Assembly (NCBI GenBank): GCA_963727915.1
Contig: CAVSID010000001.1
Location: 868,001 to 932,000, forward strand
Direction of reading: 5' to 3'
Length of the DNA: 64,000 nt
From: CAWAND01 sp963727915
GTDB lineage: Bacteria; Chloroflexota; Anaerolineae; Anaerolineales; E44-bin32
Position 1 is the first letter of the stretch, and each line of letters starts with the position of its first letter. Below the pieces are notes generated by a model. The model saw only the letters and a list, made by a program, of their open reading frames with translations, ran no database searches and was not told the DNA's origin. Both the position numbers and the translations under genes were made by a program. Shown here piece by piece: positions 19,005 through 29,238 of the stretch.

Positions 19005-20555
19005 TCATTGGCCGAGATGGTCATCCGCCAGGCGCGTGGCCGTCAGCCGGGCCGAAATCAGGCTGGTGGGGATGCCCGTCCCCGGCCGGGTGCTGGCGCC
19101 GACGAAATACAGGTTGGCGTACTTCGGGTGTCGGTTCGACGGCCGGAAGTACGCCAGCTGCCGCAAGGTGTGGCTGAGACCGTGTGTGGACCCGTTCATC
19201 AGGTTGTAACGCCGTTGCCACGAAAGCGGCGTGAAACTAGTCTCGAATTTGATGTGGGAGGCAAAGTCGGAGATGCCAAGCAGTGCCAATCTATCGAAGA
19301 TCGCCTGACGGGCCAAATCGCGGCTCTCCGCCACGTGGTTGTCACCCGGACGGAGGTGGGCCACGGGCACGATGCCTATGAGCGAATCCTCTCCCGGCGG
19401 CGCCATCGCAGGATCGAGCCGAGCCGGTGCGTGTAGATAGAGGCTTGGGTGGCGCGGGAAAGTGCCCGGCCGGGCGAGGTCATCAAAGTTGCGCCGGTAG
19501 TCGTCGACCAGGAACAGGCTGTGCGGCGGCAGCTCCACCAAAGGGGCGTCCAGCCCCCAGAAGAAGCTGATTGCGGAGCACGAGTAGGCTTTGGCCGCCA
19601 GCTTCCGACTCGAACTCGTGTCGGGCAGGAGTTCTTTGTAGACGTAGGGCAGATCGGCGTTGGCGATGATGAAGTCGAACGGCTGCATCTGGCCGTCGTC
19701 AAAGACAACCCCCCGGGCGCTGCCGCCAGACACGGAGATCTGCGCCACCGGACGGTTGAAGGCGAATGCCACGCCATTGGATTGCGCCACGGAAAACAAA
19801 CTCTCGACGATCTTGCCCATCCCCCCGCGCGGGTACCAAACACCATGGGCGAACTCGGTGTAGGGCATCATTGAAAACGTGGCCGGCGCCTCGAACGGGC
19901 TGAGCCCCATGTACACGTCCTGAAACGTGAAGGCCGCCTTGAGCCGGGAGGAGCGAACGAAGCGGCCCATGTGGCGATAGTGTCTGGCGAAGGGCTTCAC
20001 CTGGTACGCCAGGGGGATATTGGCGGCGCTGAAGAAGTCACGGGCGCAGCGAAAATCGCGACACACGAGGCGCGCCATCGCCAATTCGTAGTGGCGTCGG
20101 CCCTCATCCAGATAGCGCAGATATGCCTGGAAGCTGCCGGGTTCCATGGCCTCGAGCTGCTGGCGCATACATTCCAGGTCCGAACTCAGGGCCAGTTTCG
20201 ATCCATCGTCGAAGATCAGATGATAGGAAGGATCGACCCGGAGCAGATCCAGATGAGCCTGCAAATCTTCCCCCAGCGCAGCGTATTCGCGGGCGTAAAC
20301 ATCCGGCATAATAAACAGCGTCGGTCCGGTGTCGAAGATGTGGCCATCCCGCGTGATGCGGTCGCAACGGCCCCCTGGGCGCGGGTTCCTTTCGAACACC
20401 GTCACATTGAGCCCCATCCGAGCCAGGTGAGCAGCGGTCGCCATCCCGCCGATGCCGGCGCCGATCACGGCCGCCGTGTGGGATGGTGAGCTCCGGATCA
20501 CCGGCCCCTGGGCCCGACGACGCCTTTTCTCTTTGACGGGCGAAGAGGAGCTCAT
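19005..20555 (-). CDS. CrtI-type phytoene/squalene-derived desaturase
   Basis: The ATG at 20555 overlaps the stop of the upstream synthase gene (ATGA), so the start is well set; an open frame continues further upstream but belongs to the other gene. The product has about 515 residues. The N-terminal FAD motif is VIGAGIGGMATAAHLARMGLNVTVFERN, and GGRCDRITRDGHIFDTGPTLF follows, as in bacterial phytoene dehydrogenases. The C-terminal signature NLYFVGASTRPGTGIPTSL is intact. It would act at the membrane, introducing double bonds into phytoene or dehydrosqualene. The product carotenoid is not determined. Confidence 0.85.
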   Translation of the reverse strand: MSSSSPVKEKRRRRAQGPVIRSSPSHTAAVIGAGIGGMATAAHLARMGLNVTVFERNPRPGGRCDRITRDGHIFDTGPTLFIMPDVYAREYAALGEDLQAHLDLLRVDPSYHLIFDDGSKLALSSDLECMRQQLEAMEPGSFQAYLRYLDEGRRHYELAMARLVCRDFRCARDFFSAANIPLAYQVKPFARHYRHMGRFVRSSRLKAAFTFQDVYMGLSPFEAPATFSMMPYTEFAHGVWYPRGGMGKIVESLFSVAQSNGVAFAFNRPVAQISVSGGSARGVVFDDGQMQPFDFIIANADLPYVYKELLPDTSSSRKLAAKAYSCSAISFFWGLDAPLVELPPHSLFLVDDYRRNFDDLARPGTFPRHPSLYLHAPARLDPAMAPPGEDSLIGIVPVAHLRPGDNHVAESRDLARQAIFDRLALLGISDFASHIKFETSFTPLSWQRRYNLMNGSTHGLSHTLRQLAYFRPSNRHPKYANLYFVGASTRPGTGIPTSLISARLTATRLADDHLGQ

Positions 20556-21511
20556 GGGCTGACCCGTCCGCCTCGCAGGGCCGGGCGCCGACGCTGCGAG
20601 GTGATCAGCGCAGCCGCCAGCGATGAGAGCGTTCTGCGCGGCAGACCGGGAGAGGGATAGGCTCGCCGCAAAACATACTGGCTGCGCTCGATGGCCTTGA
20701 GCAGCCACAGGAAACGCTCCTCGTAGGCAAAGCCTGCCAGACGGCAGCGAAGGCTGCCAACCTGACAGAGATAGCGACCCCCAATCTCGAAGTGCCGGCG
20801 AGCGTCTGCCACACGTTGCCGGACCCAATCACGATAGGCGGGCTTGTCGAAGTCAGCTGGGCCGAGATGATGCAACTCGAGGAATTCGATGGGGATGTTG
20901 ACATAGCCGTTGTCAACGTCTTCGCGCGCGTCGCGCAGCATGTGGGCAATATGGGCGCCAGTGGCGGCGTGATAGCGCAGGCCCGGGTCGGGTGCAGGAC
21001 AGTCGTGGCCGATGAACCAATGCAGGGCGTCCGTGACGGCCACGGACAGCGCGTGCGTGTAATGATCGAGTTCCCCCTGATGGATCAGGCGTCCCTTACG
21101 CTCCGAGTTCGAAGGACATGACGTCCAGCATGTTGGAGATGTACGACGCCAAGCTGCCTTCAGGCGTGAGGTTGCCCATGATCAGGTCAGCGACGATCTG
21201 CTCTTCAGGGGACTTTGCCGAATAGGCATGCCCAGCATAACAGGCGTCGATCAAGTCGCTCTGGCGCGAGAGGAAAGCGGATCTCTCGGCGGCGGACTTG
21301 AGCGTGATGTCCAGCTGATCGTCGACCCACCGGAAATAGCCATAGGCCCGATAGGCGTCAGGGATCCGGTCCCGGTCGACAAGCAGGCGGACGGTCCAGT
21401 AGGCTTGGCGACTGGCGTGGTACGTGATGGTGGCCGCGCGTGCGGCGGAGATGTTCGACGAGCGGTCCGTGGCGAGTTCTCCTGTGTGAGTGTGATGATG
21501 CCCGCTGACAT
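20552..21511 (-). CDS. Phytoene/squalene synthase family protein (frame interrupted)
   Basis: Three reading frames join to a trans-isoprenyl head-to-head synthase. The first Asp-rich motif is FRWVDDQLDI (about 21330), and the second is MLRDAREDVDNGYVNIP (about 20930). Junctions are near 21480 and 21110. The start is probably the ATG at 21511 (MSAGIITLTQE) but is uncertain. The corrected length of about 315 residues fits the family. It would condense two C20 or two C15 diphosphates, and the adjacent CrtI-type gene argues for a carotenoid or related pigment. Confidence 0.75.
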
Positions 21512-21879
21512 TGCCAGCGGAAATGGCCTGGGTCCATCATCCGGCCTTTGGCACCGTGAATACTGAAGATGCGCCGACATGAGGCTGATATTCAACTTCG
21601 GGCCACGCTGGTCTTGCCCGCCCAGTATCATGGAACTCTCCCCCATCGCTTTGTGAAGGAACACACAAACGAAGCGCGTCGCCCCACTGGTCCTTCCGCA
21701 GCGTGCGCCGGCCAGATCGGTGGGCAACTTCCTGGGCGTTGTGTTCCGAGTTCGGGTGGCGGCTGGAAGGTGGACCCCCGGGGCAGGTCGATGCCTCCCC
21801 CAGATATGCGGTCTGCTTGAGAATCGCTGTCTTATAATGAGGAGGCCGGACCTGGCTGTGCCGGGCCGATTGAATCCCT
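21512..21879. other. Divergent intergenic region between synthase and CYTH-CHAD gene
   Basis: It holds the palindrome at 21651-21668 and a perfect -10 hexamer TATAAT at 21833-21838 pointing to the CYTH-CHAD gene, without a good -35. No gene was supported. Confidence 0.5.
21651..21668. promoter_or_regulatory. CRP/FNR- or Rex-like palindrome, site 6 (weak)
   Basis: TTGTGAAGGAACACACAA keeps both outer half-sites but differs at two inner positions. Confidence 0.4.
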
Positions 21880-21891
21880 GTGATAGGCGCA

Positions 21892-23601
21892 ATGAAAGAC
21901 GCTGATTGGCAGTTTGATGCCCTCGACCTGCGGCCGGTCGCCCGGTGGCTGGGTGCACGCCAACCTCCCCCTGAAACTGGGACGTCGCCCGAGTCAGGGC
22001 CGTCTCAAGTGAGGTCAGCACGCCGAAAAGGTCTTCCTCAGGTGGCTTTTGGCCGGCTGGAAGCGCGTGCGCACAGCGACACCTACTTCGACACCCCCGA
22101 TTGGCGATTCCACAAAGCGGGCCTCTCGCTCCATATCCAACAATCCGGAGGCAGCATTGAGGGCAAGCTGAAGTCCTTGAGGGCCGGTCACGGGATGTTG
22201 CGCAGGGGGTCAGAGATCCGGTCGCTGCTCGCGTCGGAGGATATCCAGGCCTTGAAGGATGACCCCGGCCGCCTTGGCGAATGGGTTCGGTCGCTGGCAG
22301 GGACAAGACCACTAAGACCCCTGTTTGACCTGAACTCCACCCGTCACCCATTTGCGGTTCTTCTAGATGGCCTGAAGGTCGGGGAAGTTGTGCTGGATGA
22401 AACGTCGATCAGTCCGGTTCAGGGGTCTGAGTCGGCACGCCTTCGGCGGGTGGAGATCTACGTGCCCAAGAAGACCCACGATCTCCTTCGCCCGTTTGTG
22501 GACGATCTTCGTCGGGCGTGCCGTTTGAGTCCGGCCCAGGCGTCGAGGTTCGACGCAGGCTTGCTGACACTCGACCTGGTGCCTGAGCGGCCCCCTGAAC
22601 TCGGTCCGACGGTGGTCGACGAAGCGCCAGGCATGGGGGAGCTTGGATATGCGGTTCTTCGCCGATACTTCTCGGCGGTGCTCCTGAATGAGCCCGGCGC
22701 GCGTGTGGGGGAGGACATCGAAGCACTGCACGACATGCGCGTCGCCATTCGACGCATGCGGGCCGCGCTGGTGCTATTCGAGCCGGCCCTCGCTTACCGC
22801 TCACGCACCGTGCGCCGTGAGCTCGGCTGGATCGCGGGTCGGCTGGGCGAGGTCCGAGATCTGGACATCCAACTCGAGTGGATGAACGCATGGTCCGGCG
22901 ATCTTGCCAACGAAGATCAGCAATATCTGGACGACCTGGGTCAGGCGCTTCGGCGGCGCCGATGGCGAGCCCGGCGGGACATGCTTCGATCGCTCGATTT
23001 AAGGCGCTATGACCGCTTAGTTGTGCGGATTGCAGATATTCTTCGAAAGGGACCCCCACGCCGTTTGCGCGCCGCCAAGGCGCCAGCGCTGGCTGTGTTC
23101 CCAAACCTGATTGACCAACGACATGCGAGTGTGGAGACTGCTGGCAAGCGGATCCGCCCCAATTCATCCGTCGGCTCGTATCACCGCTTGCGCATTCGGT
23201 GCAAGCGCTTAAGGTATGCCATCGAGAGCGGGCGTGATCTTTATGGTTCATCGGCCTCAGGGTATCTCGACGTTTTGGTCAGGATCCAGGACAACTTGGG
23301 TGAGCATCAGGATGCTTGCGTTGCGCGTGACCATCTGCAGGATCTGCTGGAGACCGAGGAGGGTCGCCTCTCGACTCGGGTCATCTTCATGATGGGGCGC
23401 GCTTCTCAGCGCTATGATCAGACAGCTGTAAAACTGAGGAAGCGATTTCCCAAGGTCTACCCTCAGGTCAGCGGGAAGGCTTGGATACGTCTCAAGCGGG
23501 CCATGCAGAAGCGGTCGGTCGATCTGAGCGCCGCGGCATGGCCAACTGCCTCAGCCCAAGCCATACCCGCCGAAGACGGCCAGTCAGGGGAGACGACGTG
23601 A
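21892..23601 (+). CDS. CYTH-CHAD domain protein (polyphosphate-associated)
   Basis: The product has about 569 residues from ATG 21892; a GTG at 21880 is also possible. Residues ~60-240 form a CYTH-like domain with DTYFDTPDWRFHKAGLSL. Residues ~270-560 form a CHAD domain with conserved histidines and arginines in ALHDMRVAIRRMRAAL and YHRLRIRCKRLRYAIE. CHAD domains bind polyphosphate. The N-terminal ExExK motif of catalytic CYTH triphosphatases is not seen, so hydrolysis is uncertain. SixA overlaps the 3' end, and Ppx and PPK2 genes are close by. Confidence 0.85.
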   Translation: MKDADWQFDALDLRPVARWLGARQPPPETGTSPESGPSQVRSARRKGLPQVAFGRLEARAHSDTYFDTPDWRFHKAGLSLHIQQSGGSIEGKLKSLRAGHGMLRRGSEIRSLLASEDIQALKDDPGRLGEWVRSLAGTRPLRPLFDLNSTRHPFAVLLDGLKVGEVVLDETSISPVQGSESARLRRVEIYVPKKTHDLLRPFVDDLRRACRLSPAQASRFDAGLLTLDLVPERPPELGPTVVDEAPGMGELGYAVLRRYFSAVLLNEPGARVGEDIEALHDMRVAIRRMRAALVLFEPALAYRSRTVRRELGWIAGRLGEVRDLDIQLEWMNAWSGDLANEDQQYLDDLGQALRRRRWRARRDMLRSLDLRRYDRLVVRIADILRKGPPRRLRAAKAPALAVFPNLIDQRHASVETAGKRIRPNSSVGSYHRLRIRCKRLRYAIESGRDLYGSSASGYLDVLVRIQDNLGEHQDACVARDHLQDLLETEEGRLSTRVIFMMGRASQRYDQTAVKLRKRFPKVYPQVSGKAWIRLKRAMQKRSVDLSAAAWPTASAQAIPAEDGQSGETT

Positions 23602-24098
23602 AAGTGCTGATTGTCCGGCATGCGATTGCCTACAGCAGCGATCCCTCCCAGTGGCCGGACGACCGACAACGGCCGTTGTCATCTGACGGGGAGCGGAAAC
23701 TGCGCCGGGCGGCCAAGGGTTTGATGAAAGTCGAAGGAAAGGTCGATGTCGTGCTGAGCAGCCCATGGACCAGGGCATGGCAAACTGCAGAGATCTTGCA
23801 CGAGGTGGCGGGGTGGCCGGCCCCGACCGGATGTGAGGCGCTTGAGGGCAACCGCAGTCCGCGAGGTGTCGTGGCCGTTCTCAAGACGTACAAGCATGTC
23901 CAAGCCGTCGCCTTGGTCGGCCATCAGCCGCAAGTAGAGGGGTTGGTGTCCTACCTTTTGACGGGAGACGCTGCCCGTGTGATGTTGGGGTTCAAAAAGG
24001 CTGGGGTGGCGCTGCTCGAGCTGGATCCGGCGCTCAGGGCGGGGACGGCCAGACTGGTCTGGTACCTGCCGCCCAAAATGCTCAGGGCACTGGGCTAA
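23598..24098 (+). CDS. sixA: SixA-like phosphohistidine phosphatase
   Basis: The GTG at 23598 overlaps the CYTH-CHAD stop (GTGA). The 166-residue protein begins with VLIVRHAIA, the RHG-type motif carrying the nucleophilic His, followed by WPDDRQRPLSSDGERKL and a second catalytic His in VALVGHQPQV. The length and layout fit SixA of the histidine phosphatase superfamily. It is cytoplasmic. The coupling to a CHAD protein suggests a role in phosphate or polyphosphate handling, but the natural substrate is not proven. Confidence 0.85.
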   Translation: MKVLIVRHAIAYSSDPSQWPDDRQRPLSSDGERKLRRAAKGLMKVEGKVDVVLSSPWTRAWQTAEILHEVAGWPAPTGCEALEGNRSPRGVVAVLKTYKHVQAVALVGHQPQVEGLVSYLLTGDAARVMLGFKKAGVALLELDPALRAGTARLVWYLPPKMLRALG

Positions 24099-24111
24099 AC
24101 CTGGATTAGGG

Positions 24112-24865
24112 TCAAGCCTCTATCGCCGGGATGTCCGGGGTCTCGCCTTCGACTGTCCCGCCAGTCGTCGGGGTCATCCGATCGATGATCTCTTCAATGC
24201 CCGCCTTCAATTCCGCAAACACCACACCGATGGGCTGATTGCCGTTGATCACGCTGAAGCCGAATTCGTCCGCCATGCCGCGGTACTGATCGAGAAGGGC
24301 CCTTTGGTAGTCGATGTAGTTGTCATACAGATCGCGTCCCCCAAGAAAATCCTGCCCTGATTCCCAATAATCGAGCCCGGTTGTATCAATAATCCGCGGC
24401 ACGAGATGCTCAACGTCAATGTCGAGGTAGAAGATCTTGTCGGGTATCAGGGCCATCCCGTAGACGTCGTCCATCCAATCTCGGGGCACGCCGCGCAACA
24501 CGGCTCGGGCGATGAGTGAGAAGATGTAGCGGTCGACCAGGGCCACCATGCCGGCCCGCAGCGCAGGGATGATGTGCCTCTCGAGCCGGTCCCAGAAATC
24601 GGTGGCATAGAACAGGTTGAGGGTAAGGGGGTCGAGGGTGTGACCACGTTTGGCGCGCTCGGATGCCCCGGCTGGCCAGGTCGGAGCGCCGAAAGCCGGA
24701 TTGCACGACGGCAAATCCCTGATCCTCCAGCCATTCTCGAAGCAGCGCGATCTGCGTCGAACGGCCAACGCCGTCCGTCCCCTCAATGACGACCAGGCGC
24801 CCGGGGAAGGGCTCGGTCTGAATGCCAGGCGGGCGGATCCCGTAGAACCTGGGGGCGTTCATCAA
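24112..24865 (-). CDS. Thymidylate-kinase-like protein with altered P-loop (frameshift)
   Basis: The ATG at 24865 overlaps the stop of the upstream paralogue. The P-loop reads IEGTDGVGRSTQ, so the invariant Walker A lysine is replaced by arginine. After a frame change near 24680 the rest is well conserved: FYATDFWDRLERHIIPALRAG, the DRY motif as VALVDRYIFSL, and a C-terminal extension. The corrected length of about 250 residues is longer than the usual ~210 of dTMP kinases. It may have lost catalysis or use another nucleotide. The GR variant would be worth checking against relatives, because a single sequencing error could also cause it. Confidence 0.72.
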
Positions 24866-25620
24866 TTGGTCCTTTCCCGCAGTCGAACTTCGTCAAGGTA
24901 GCGGCCGCTCAACCCATGGGCCTTGAGGGCGTTCTGGATACCGGTCTTCTCCATGCGCACGATCCCATCCAGGTAGGGCCGCACGATCTGCCTTACCAGT
25001 TGCTGTTGTACGACCAGGGGTTGCGTGGCATCGACGCGGACCATCCTGTATTCATTAACCAGGTGATCATACTCATTCTTGATCAAGCCCTGGAACAGTC
25101 GGAATGACTCGGGAGGATTGTGGCTCAGATCCAGGTCGAGGCCGGCCTCGTAATACTTCAAGGCAGGGCGGCCCTTCAGGATGCGGGCAATGGCCTCGTC
25201 CAGGGGGACGTCGAAGTAGAAGCTGATAGTGGGTTCTACGGCGAAGGCATACAGTTGACGCAACCAGGCGCGATCGAGCCCGCGGACACCATCCCGGGCA
25301 AAGGCGGTGTAAACATAGCGATCCGCCAGAACGATGGCTCCTGCCTGCAGCGCGGGGATGACCTGCATGTACAGACGGCTGGCGAAATCCGCCGCGTGAA
25401 TGAGACTGAACGACACGGGTGTCAGCATCCGGCGCCGTTTACCGCGCCGTGTCGTTCCCTTCACAATGGGAGATGAATTCCACTCCGTGAACACCACCAG
25501 GTAGCCCTCGCTAAGAAGCCACTTATGGAGCAGGTCGAGCTGCGTGCTCTTGCCGGAGCCATCGATGCCCTCAACGATGAAAAGCTTTCCGGGATAGGTG
25601 TTTTCGCGCAATGAGTCCAT
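24862..25620 (-). CDS. Thymidylate-kinase-like protein
   Basis: The 252-residue protein has an intact P-loop (VEGIDGSGKSTQLDLLHKWL) and the DRY motif IVLADRYVYTAFARD. Its length exceeds typical dTMP kinases, and the region after the P-loop lacks the usual REPGGT block, having VVFTEWNSSPIVKG instead. That difference makes true dTMP specificity doubtful. It lies between a Ppx/GppA-type gene and its own paralogue, with a 4-bp overlap to the latter, so the three genes form an operon. A role in nucleotide or polyphosphate metabolism is inferred. Confidence 0.78.
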   Translation of the reverse strand: MDSLRENTYPGKLFIVEGIDGSGKSTQLDLLHKWLLSEGYLVVFTEWNSSPIVKGTTRRGKRRRMLTPVSFSLIHAADFASRLYMQVIPALQAGAIVLADRYVYTAFARDGVRGLDRAWLRQLYAFAVEPTISFYFDVPLDEAIARILKGRPALKYYEAGLDLDLSHNPPESFRLFQGLIKNEYDHLVNEYRMVRVDATQPLVVQQQLVRQIVRPYLDGIVRMEKTGIQNALKAHGLSGRYLDEVRLRERTN

Positions 25621-25629
25621 GTCTGAGCC

Positions 25630-27200
25630 TCAATCCTCGAACTTGAGTTGCCAACCGAAGACTTCAGGGAACCTGTCTGCCAGGGTAGCCAATCGGCCCC
25701 CGTAGGGAACCGGGAGAAACATCCCAAGGTGGGCCTGGCGCTGGTCGTGAAAGGCTACCGGAATCCCGTGATCCGGCGGTAGCCGCTTTTCCACCTCATC
25801 CGCCAGCGCCAGAATCAAAGCCGCCTTTTCCAGCTCGGGCGCATCGTCTTTCGAGAGCACAGGGCGATAGACGCGCCAATCGAATTTGCGGCGGCGAGCT
25901 GTGCTGATAGTGGCCGCCAACAACGCCAGACGGCGGTGGCTGAACCCGACCAGGCTGGCCGACACCAGGGTCGAGGCTGTGTGTTCAAAACGCCCGAAGT
26001 AGTCGATGCTCTTGCCGATGTCTAGGAGCCAAGCGGCGTGGCGCAAGCATTCCTGCATTTCGTCCCTGGCGTCAGGGTCGAGGGTCGACTGGAGCGCGCT
26101 GGCCAGTCCCTCCCGCCGCTGGGCCGACCGCTCGTCCCAGGCTGTAAACCGCCGCGCCAGAGCTTCGATCGCTCCCTGGCGGACGGTTGAAGCTGGAGGC
26201 AGCTCCGACAACACGGTCGACAAAGCGAAGCCCTCACGCAACCCCTTCCCGGAAACCTCGGCCTGCTTGGCCTTGAGCAGCCGGAGCAGGGTGTACAAGA
26301 TCAACACGCCGGCAACAATCGAGTCCCTGCGATCAGCTTTGAGGGCGCGGTATGGCGCTCAGCCCATCGCGCGTCACCCCTGTCAAATGCCCCACCATGG
26401 CTTTGAGCCTGCGGCGGGTCAGGGCGTAGCCATGGATTTGCGGAATGGCATAACGATGTTCCGCCTGATCGATCTTGGCCACATTCCGCACGGTCCCCCC
26501 GGTTGCGACCAGGTGCTCGTCCTTCCTCAGAGGACGAATTCCAGCCTCGTGCAACACCTTTTCGACATGCATTTGAATGTCATCAGCCTCAGAACTGGAG
26601 GGGGTCTCATGGTTTAGGAAACGGTCGCTGAGGAGCAGTGCGCCCAGAGGCAGGCTCCAGGTCTGGAGAAGCTGGCGATCGCGGAAATGGGCAATTTCGA
26701 GGCTGCCGCCGCCGAGGTCGATCAAGACCCCGTCATTGACATCGACGCTGTGGATGGCGCCCATGAAGGCCAGCTCGGCTTCCCGCTGGCCATCGATAAT
26801 CTCGACTTCGATGCCCAGCCGATCCTCAATCATGGCGACAAGATCATCGGCATGCTCGTATCCACGCACGCTGTAGGTGGCGAGGGCTGTCAATTGATCG
26901 GCCCCGGCCCCTATCGCGACCACACGGAAGTCTTGCAGGGCAGACATGAGCGTCGTTGGTGGCTTGTTCGGCCGTCTCGCCACCGCCGCTCAACCCACGA
27001 AGAAGCTTGAGCGCAGCCCGTGAATCGGCCACAGCCTCGTATTGCCCATTGCTGTGTATGTGATAGACCGTCACCCGGCTGGTGTTGGACCCAATATCGA
27101 TCACGGCCAAGTGCTCAGAATGTGTCTTCCTGCGCGGGCGGCTGAGATTCAGTGAAAGCGCCAAGGGAAGCCTCGAGGTTGAACGTGGGCGAGGGGTCAT
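25630..27200 (-). CDS. Ppx/GppA-family exopolyphosphatase (frame interrupted)
   Basis: Three frames join near 26970 and 26355. The first phosphate loop is AVIDIGSNTSRVTVYH, the second is LIDLGGGSLEIAHF, and the C-terminal part is an HD-like helical domain (LRHAAWLLDIGKSIDYFGRFEHT). These are the ASKHA marks of Ppx/GppA. The corrected length of about 510 residues fits. The start is uncertain: ATG 27200 gives an Arg/Ser-rich leader, while TTG near 27106 would begin at the conserved strand. The enzyme releases phosphate from polyphosphate or pppGpp. It begins the operon with the two TMK-like genes. Confidence 0.78.
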
Positions 27201-27592
27201 CTGTTCCGGAAGACCGCCGGACCCAACTTCCGTGCTTGCTGTTGTGGGCGTGAACCAGGGTGACGAGCCAGTCGTCTGGCGGCGTTGCGTCATCTCCCGA
27301 TTCTATGATACCCGCGAATGTGTATCGGAAGGGCGGCGGAATGATCCTTCGGCTGGGATGGGACGTGCAGAGCCGCAGATGAGAGTTGATTAGAGGGCCG
27401 ATTTGCCCGATAATCAGTCCACAGACCACTTGATTGTCCTTCCACGATGATGGTTGGAGGTGTCGGGTCAAATCGGTTGCTAAAGGCGGCCGCGGCGTCC
27501 CGGCAGGGATCTCAGCCGGCGAACGGCATCCGCTTCCCGGGGAGGACAGTTACTCGGCTCGGGGAATTGAGCATTAGCGAAGGGATTGTGCG

Positions 27593-28487
27593 ATGAGCAA
27601 GAAGGCTGAGGTGAAGCCCAAGCATAAGGCCCCCAAGAAGACCTCCAAGACGCACGATCCCTCGATGTACGATGAGCAGGGTAGGCTAAAACGGAAGGTC
27701 TATGAGCACGAATTGGCTCGGCTGCAGGAGGAGTTGGTCAAACAGCAGTATTGGATCAAGGAAAAGGGCCTCAAAGTGTGCGTCATCTTTGAGGGCCGCG
27801 ACGCCGCCGGCAAAGGAGGCGTGATCAAGCGGATCACCCAGCGTCTGAACCCCCGTATCGTTCGTGTGGTTGCCCTGGCCACCCCCACCGAACGCGAGGC
27901 GAAGCAGTGGTACTTCCAGCGCTATACGCCCCACCTTCCGGCCGCCGGCGAAATGGTTCTGTTCGATCGCAGCTGGTACAACCGCGCCGGCGTCGAGCGG
28001 GTGATGGGTTTCTGCACCGACGATGAATATCGGGAGTTCATGCGGTCCTGTCCTGAGTTCGAGCGCATGTTGGCGCGTTCGGGGATGGTCCTTATCAAGT
28101 ACTGGTTTTCAATCAGCGACGAGGAGCAGGAACGCCGATTTCAGCTACGCAATCACGACCCGATGCGCCGCTGGAAGCTCAGCCCGATGGATGTCGAGTC
28201 ACGATCGAAGTGGGTCGAGTACTCGCGGGCCAAGGACGCCATGTTGATGTACACGGACATCGAAGAGGCCCGGTGGTATGTGGTCAATGCAGACGTCAAG
28301 CGACACGCTCGGCTCAACTGCATCAGCCACCTGCTGAGCCTAATCCCATATGAGGACCTTGACTCCGGAGCCTGTGGAGCTGCCCAAGCAGCAACTGGAC
28401 ACCGGCTATGTGCGCCCGCCGATCACCGACCAGGTTTGGGTGCCGGCGATCTACGGCGAGAACCCGCCGGGCGCGATCGCCGGCTGA
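27593..28487 (+). CDS. ppk2: Polyphosphate kinase 2 (PPK2; frameshift near end)
   Basis: The N-terminus is Lys-rich (KPKHKAPKKTSK). The catalytic core has Walker A CVIFEGRDAAGKGGVIKRI near residue 65 and Walker B with the family motif LFDRSWYNRAGVERVMGF near residue 125. Then comes the lid ISDEEQERRFQLRNHDPMRRWKLS. A frame change near 28360 leads to the natural C-terminus YVRPPITDQVWVPAIYGENPPG, stop 28485-28487. The size of about 298 residues fits single-domain PPK2, which transfers phosphate between polyphosphate and nucleotides. It is divergent from the Ppx operon. Confidence 0.9.
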
Positions 28488-29238
28488 CGCTGGGGCACAC
28501 GGGGCATCTGGACCACGCGGCTCACAGGCTTGTCCCACAGCCGGAGCCTGCCTCGAGAAACAAGTGCGACCGTCGCCCTGGACCTCAGCTCCATCTACGG
28601 CCACGCATTCGTCCCTCCTCAGATAACGCGCGTTGAGGACCTTGGCTTCATTCTGCGGCCCAAACCTCTTACTGCACGGGCGCCCGATTGTGCCGTATCA
28701 TCGATTTCAAAAGCGAACCGGGGCTCGAGTCTTCGAGAGTAAGAACAGCGCCGGATCCCCGGCATTTGTCCCTGATGGGATGGCTGCCAACTGTTCCTTG
28801 GGATCTCATCGTCGCCGGGTAGATCGGCGTTTCTCCCCAAAGGCCAATCCTCGGTCAACGTCCCAAATCTTGCCTTTACGTGACTGGCCAAGCCTTCGAT
28901 TGCTGCGGACCTTGACCAATCAATGTGCCTGTCGGAAGAGCCCGACGAGCGCAGGGCGGGGATCACTACGAGCGGCGGTTGTCTCTGGGCTGGGTCGACG
29001 CTAGTGCGGGTCCTCGACTCCCAACCTTGACAAACGTCGGCGGGATCTCCTGGCCGATTTGTGACGGAATTCACAAATGGGACGAATCCTCTGGGCCAGC
29101 AGCCGACCCCAGAGGGGCAAGGTTGCGCCTGGTTGAATTTGGCAAGAGAATCGTGAGGTTGTCCCGCTACCTGGCGGAGGCTGTCCCGGCGGGCCAAGCC
29201 CGGAGCGCACCGCAACAGTCGACATTGCTCGGAGTCTT
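28488..29238. other. Gene-free stretch between ppk2 and GT87-type gene
   Basis: About 750 bases hold no frame with recognisable protein content on either strand. The only feature seen is the palindrome at 29059-29076. A decayed gene or an unrecognised RNA is possible. Confidence 0.5.
29059..29076. promoter_or_regulatory. CRP/FNR- or Rex-like palindrome, site 7
   Basis: TTGTGACGGAATTCACAA lies within a longer TTTGTGA...TCACAAA dyad, about 170 bp upstream of the GT87-type start. Confidence 0.6.

Noticed and set aside
21251..22351. A 366-codon minus-strand frame across the synthase and the CYTH-CHAD gene.
   Set aside because: It lies antisense to CYTH-CHAD for half its length. Only short parts near 21500 may belong to the synthase start.
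27115..27471. A 118-codon minus-strand frame upstream of the Ppx gene.
   Set aside because: Composition is plausible (a stretch PPPFRYTFAGIIESGDD), but it has only a TTG start, no ribosome-binding site, no family match, and it overlaps the possible ppx start.
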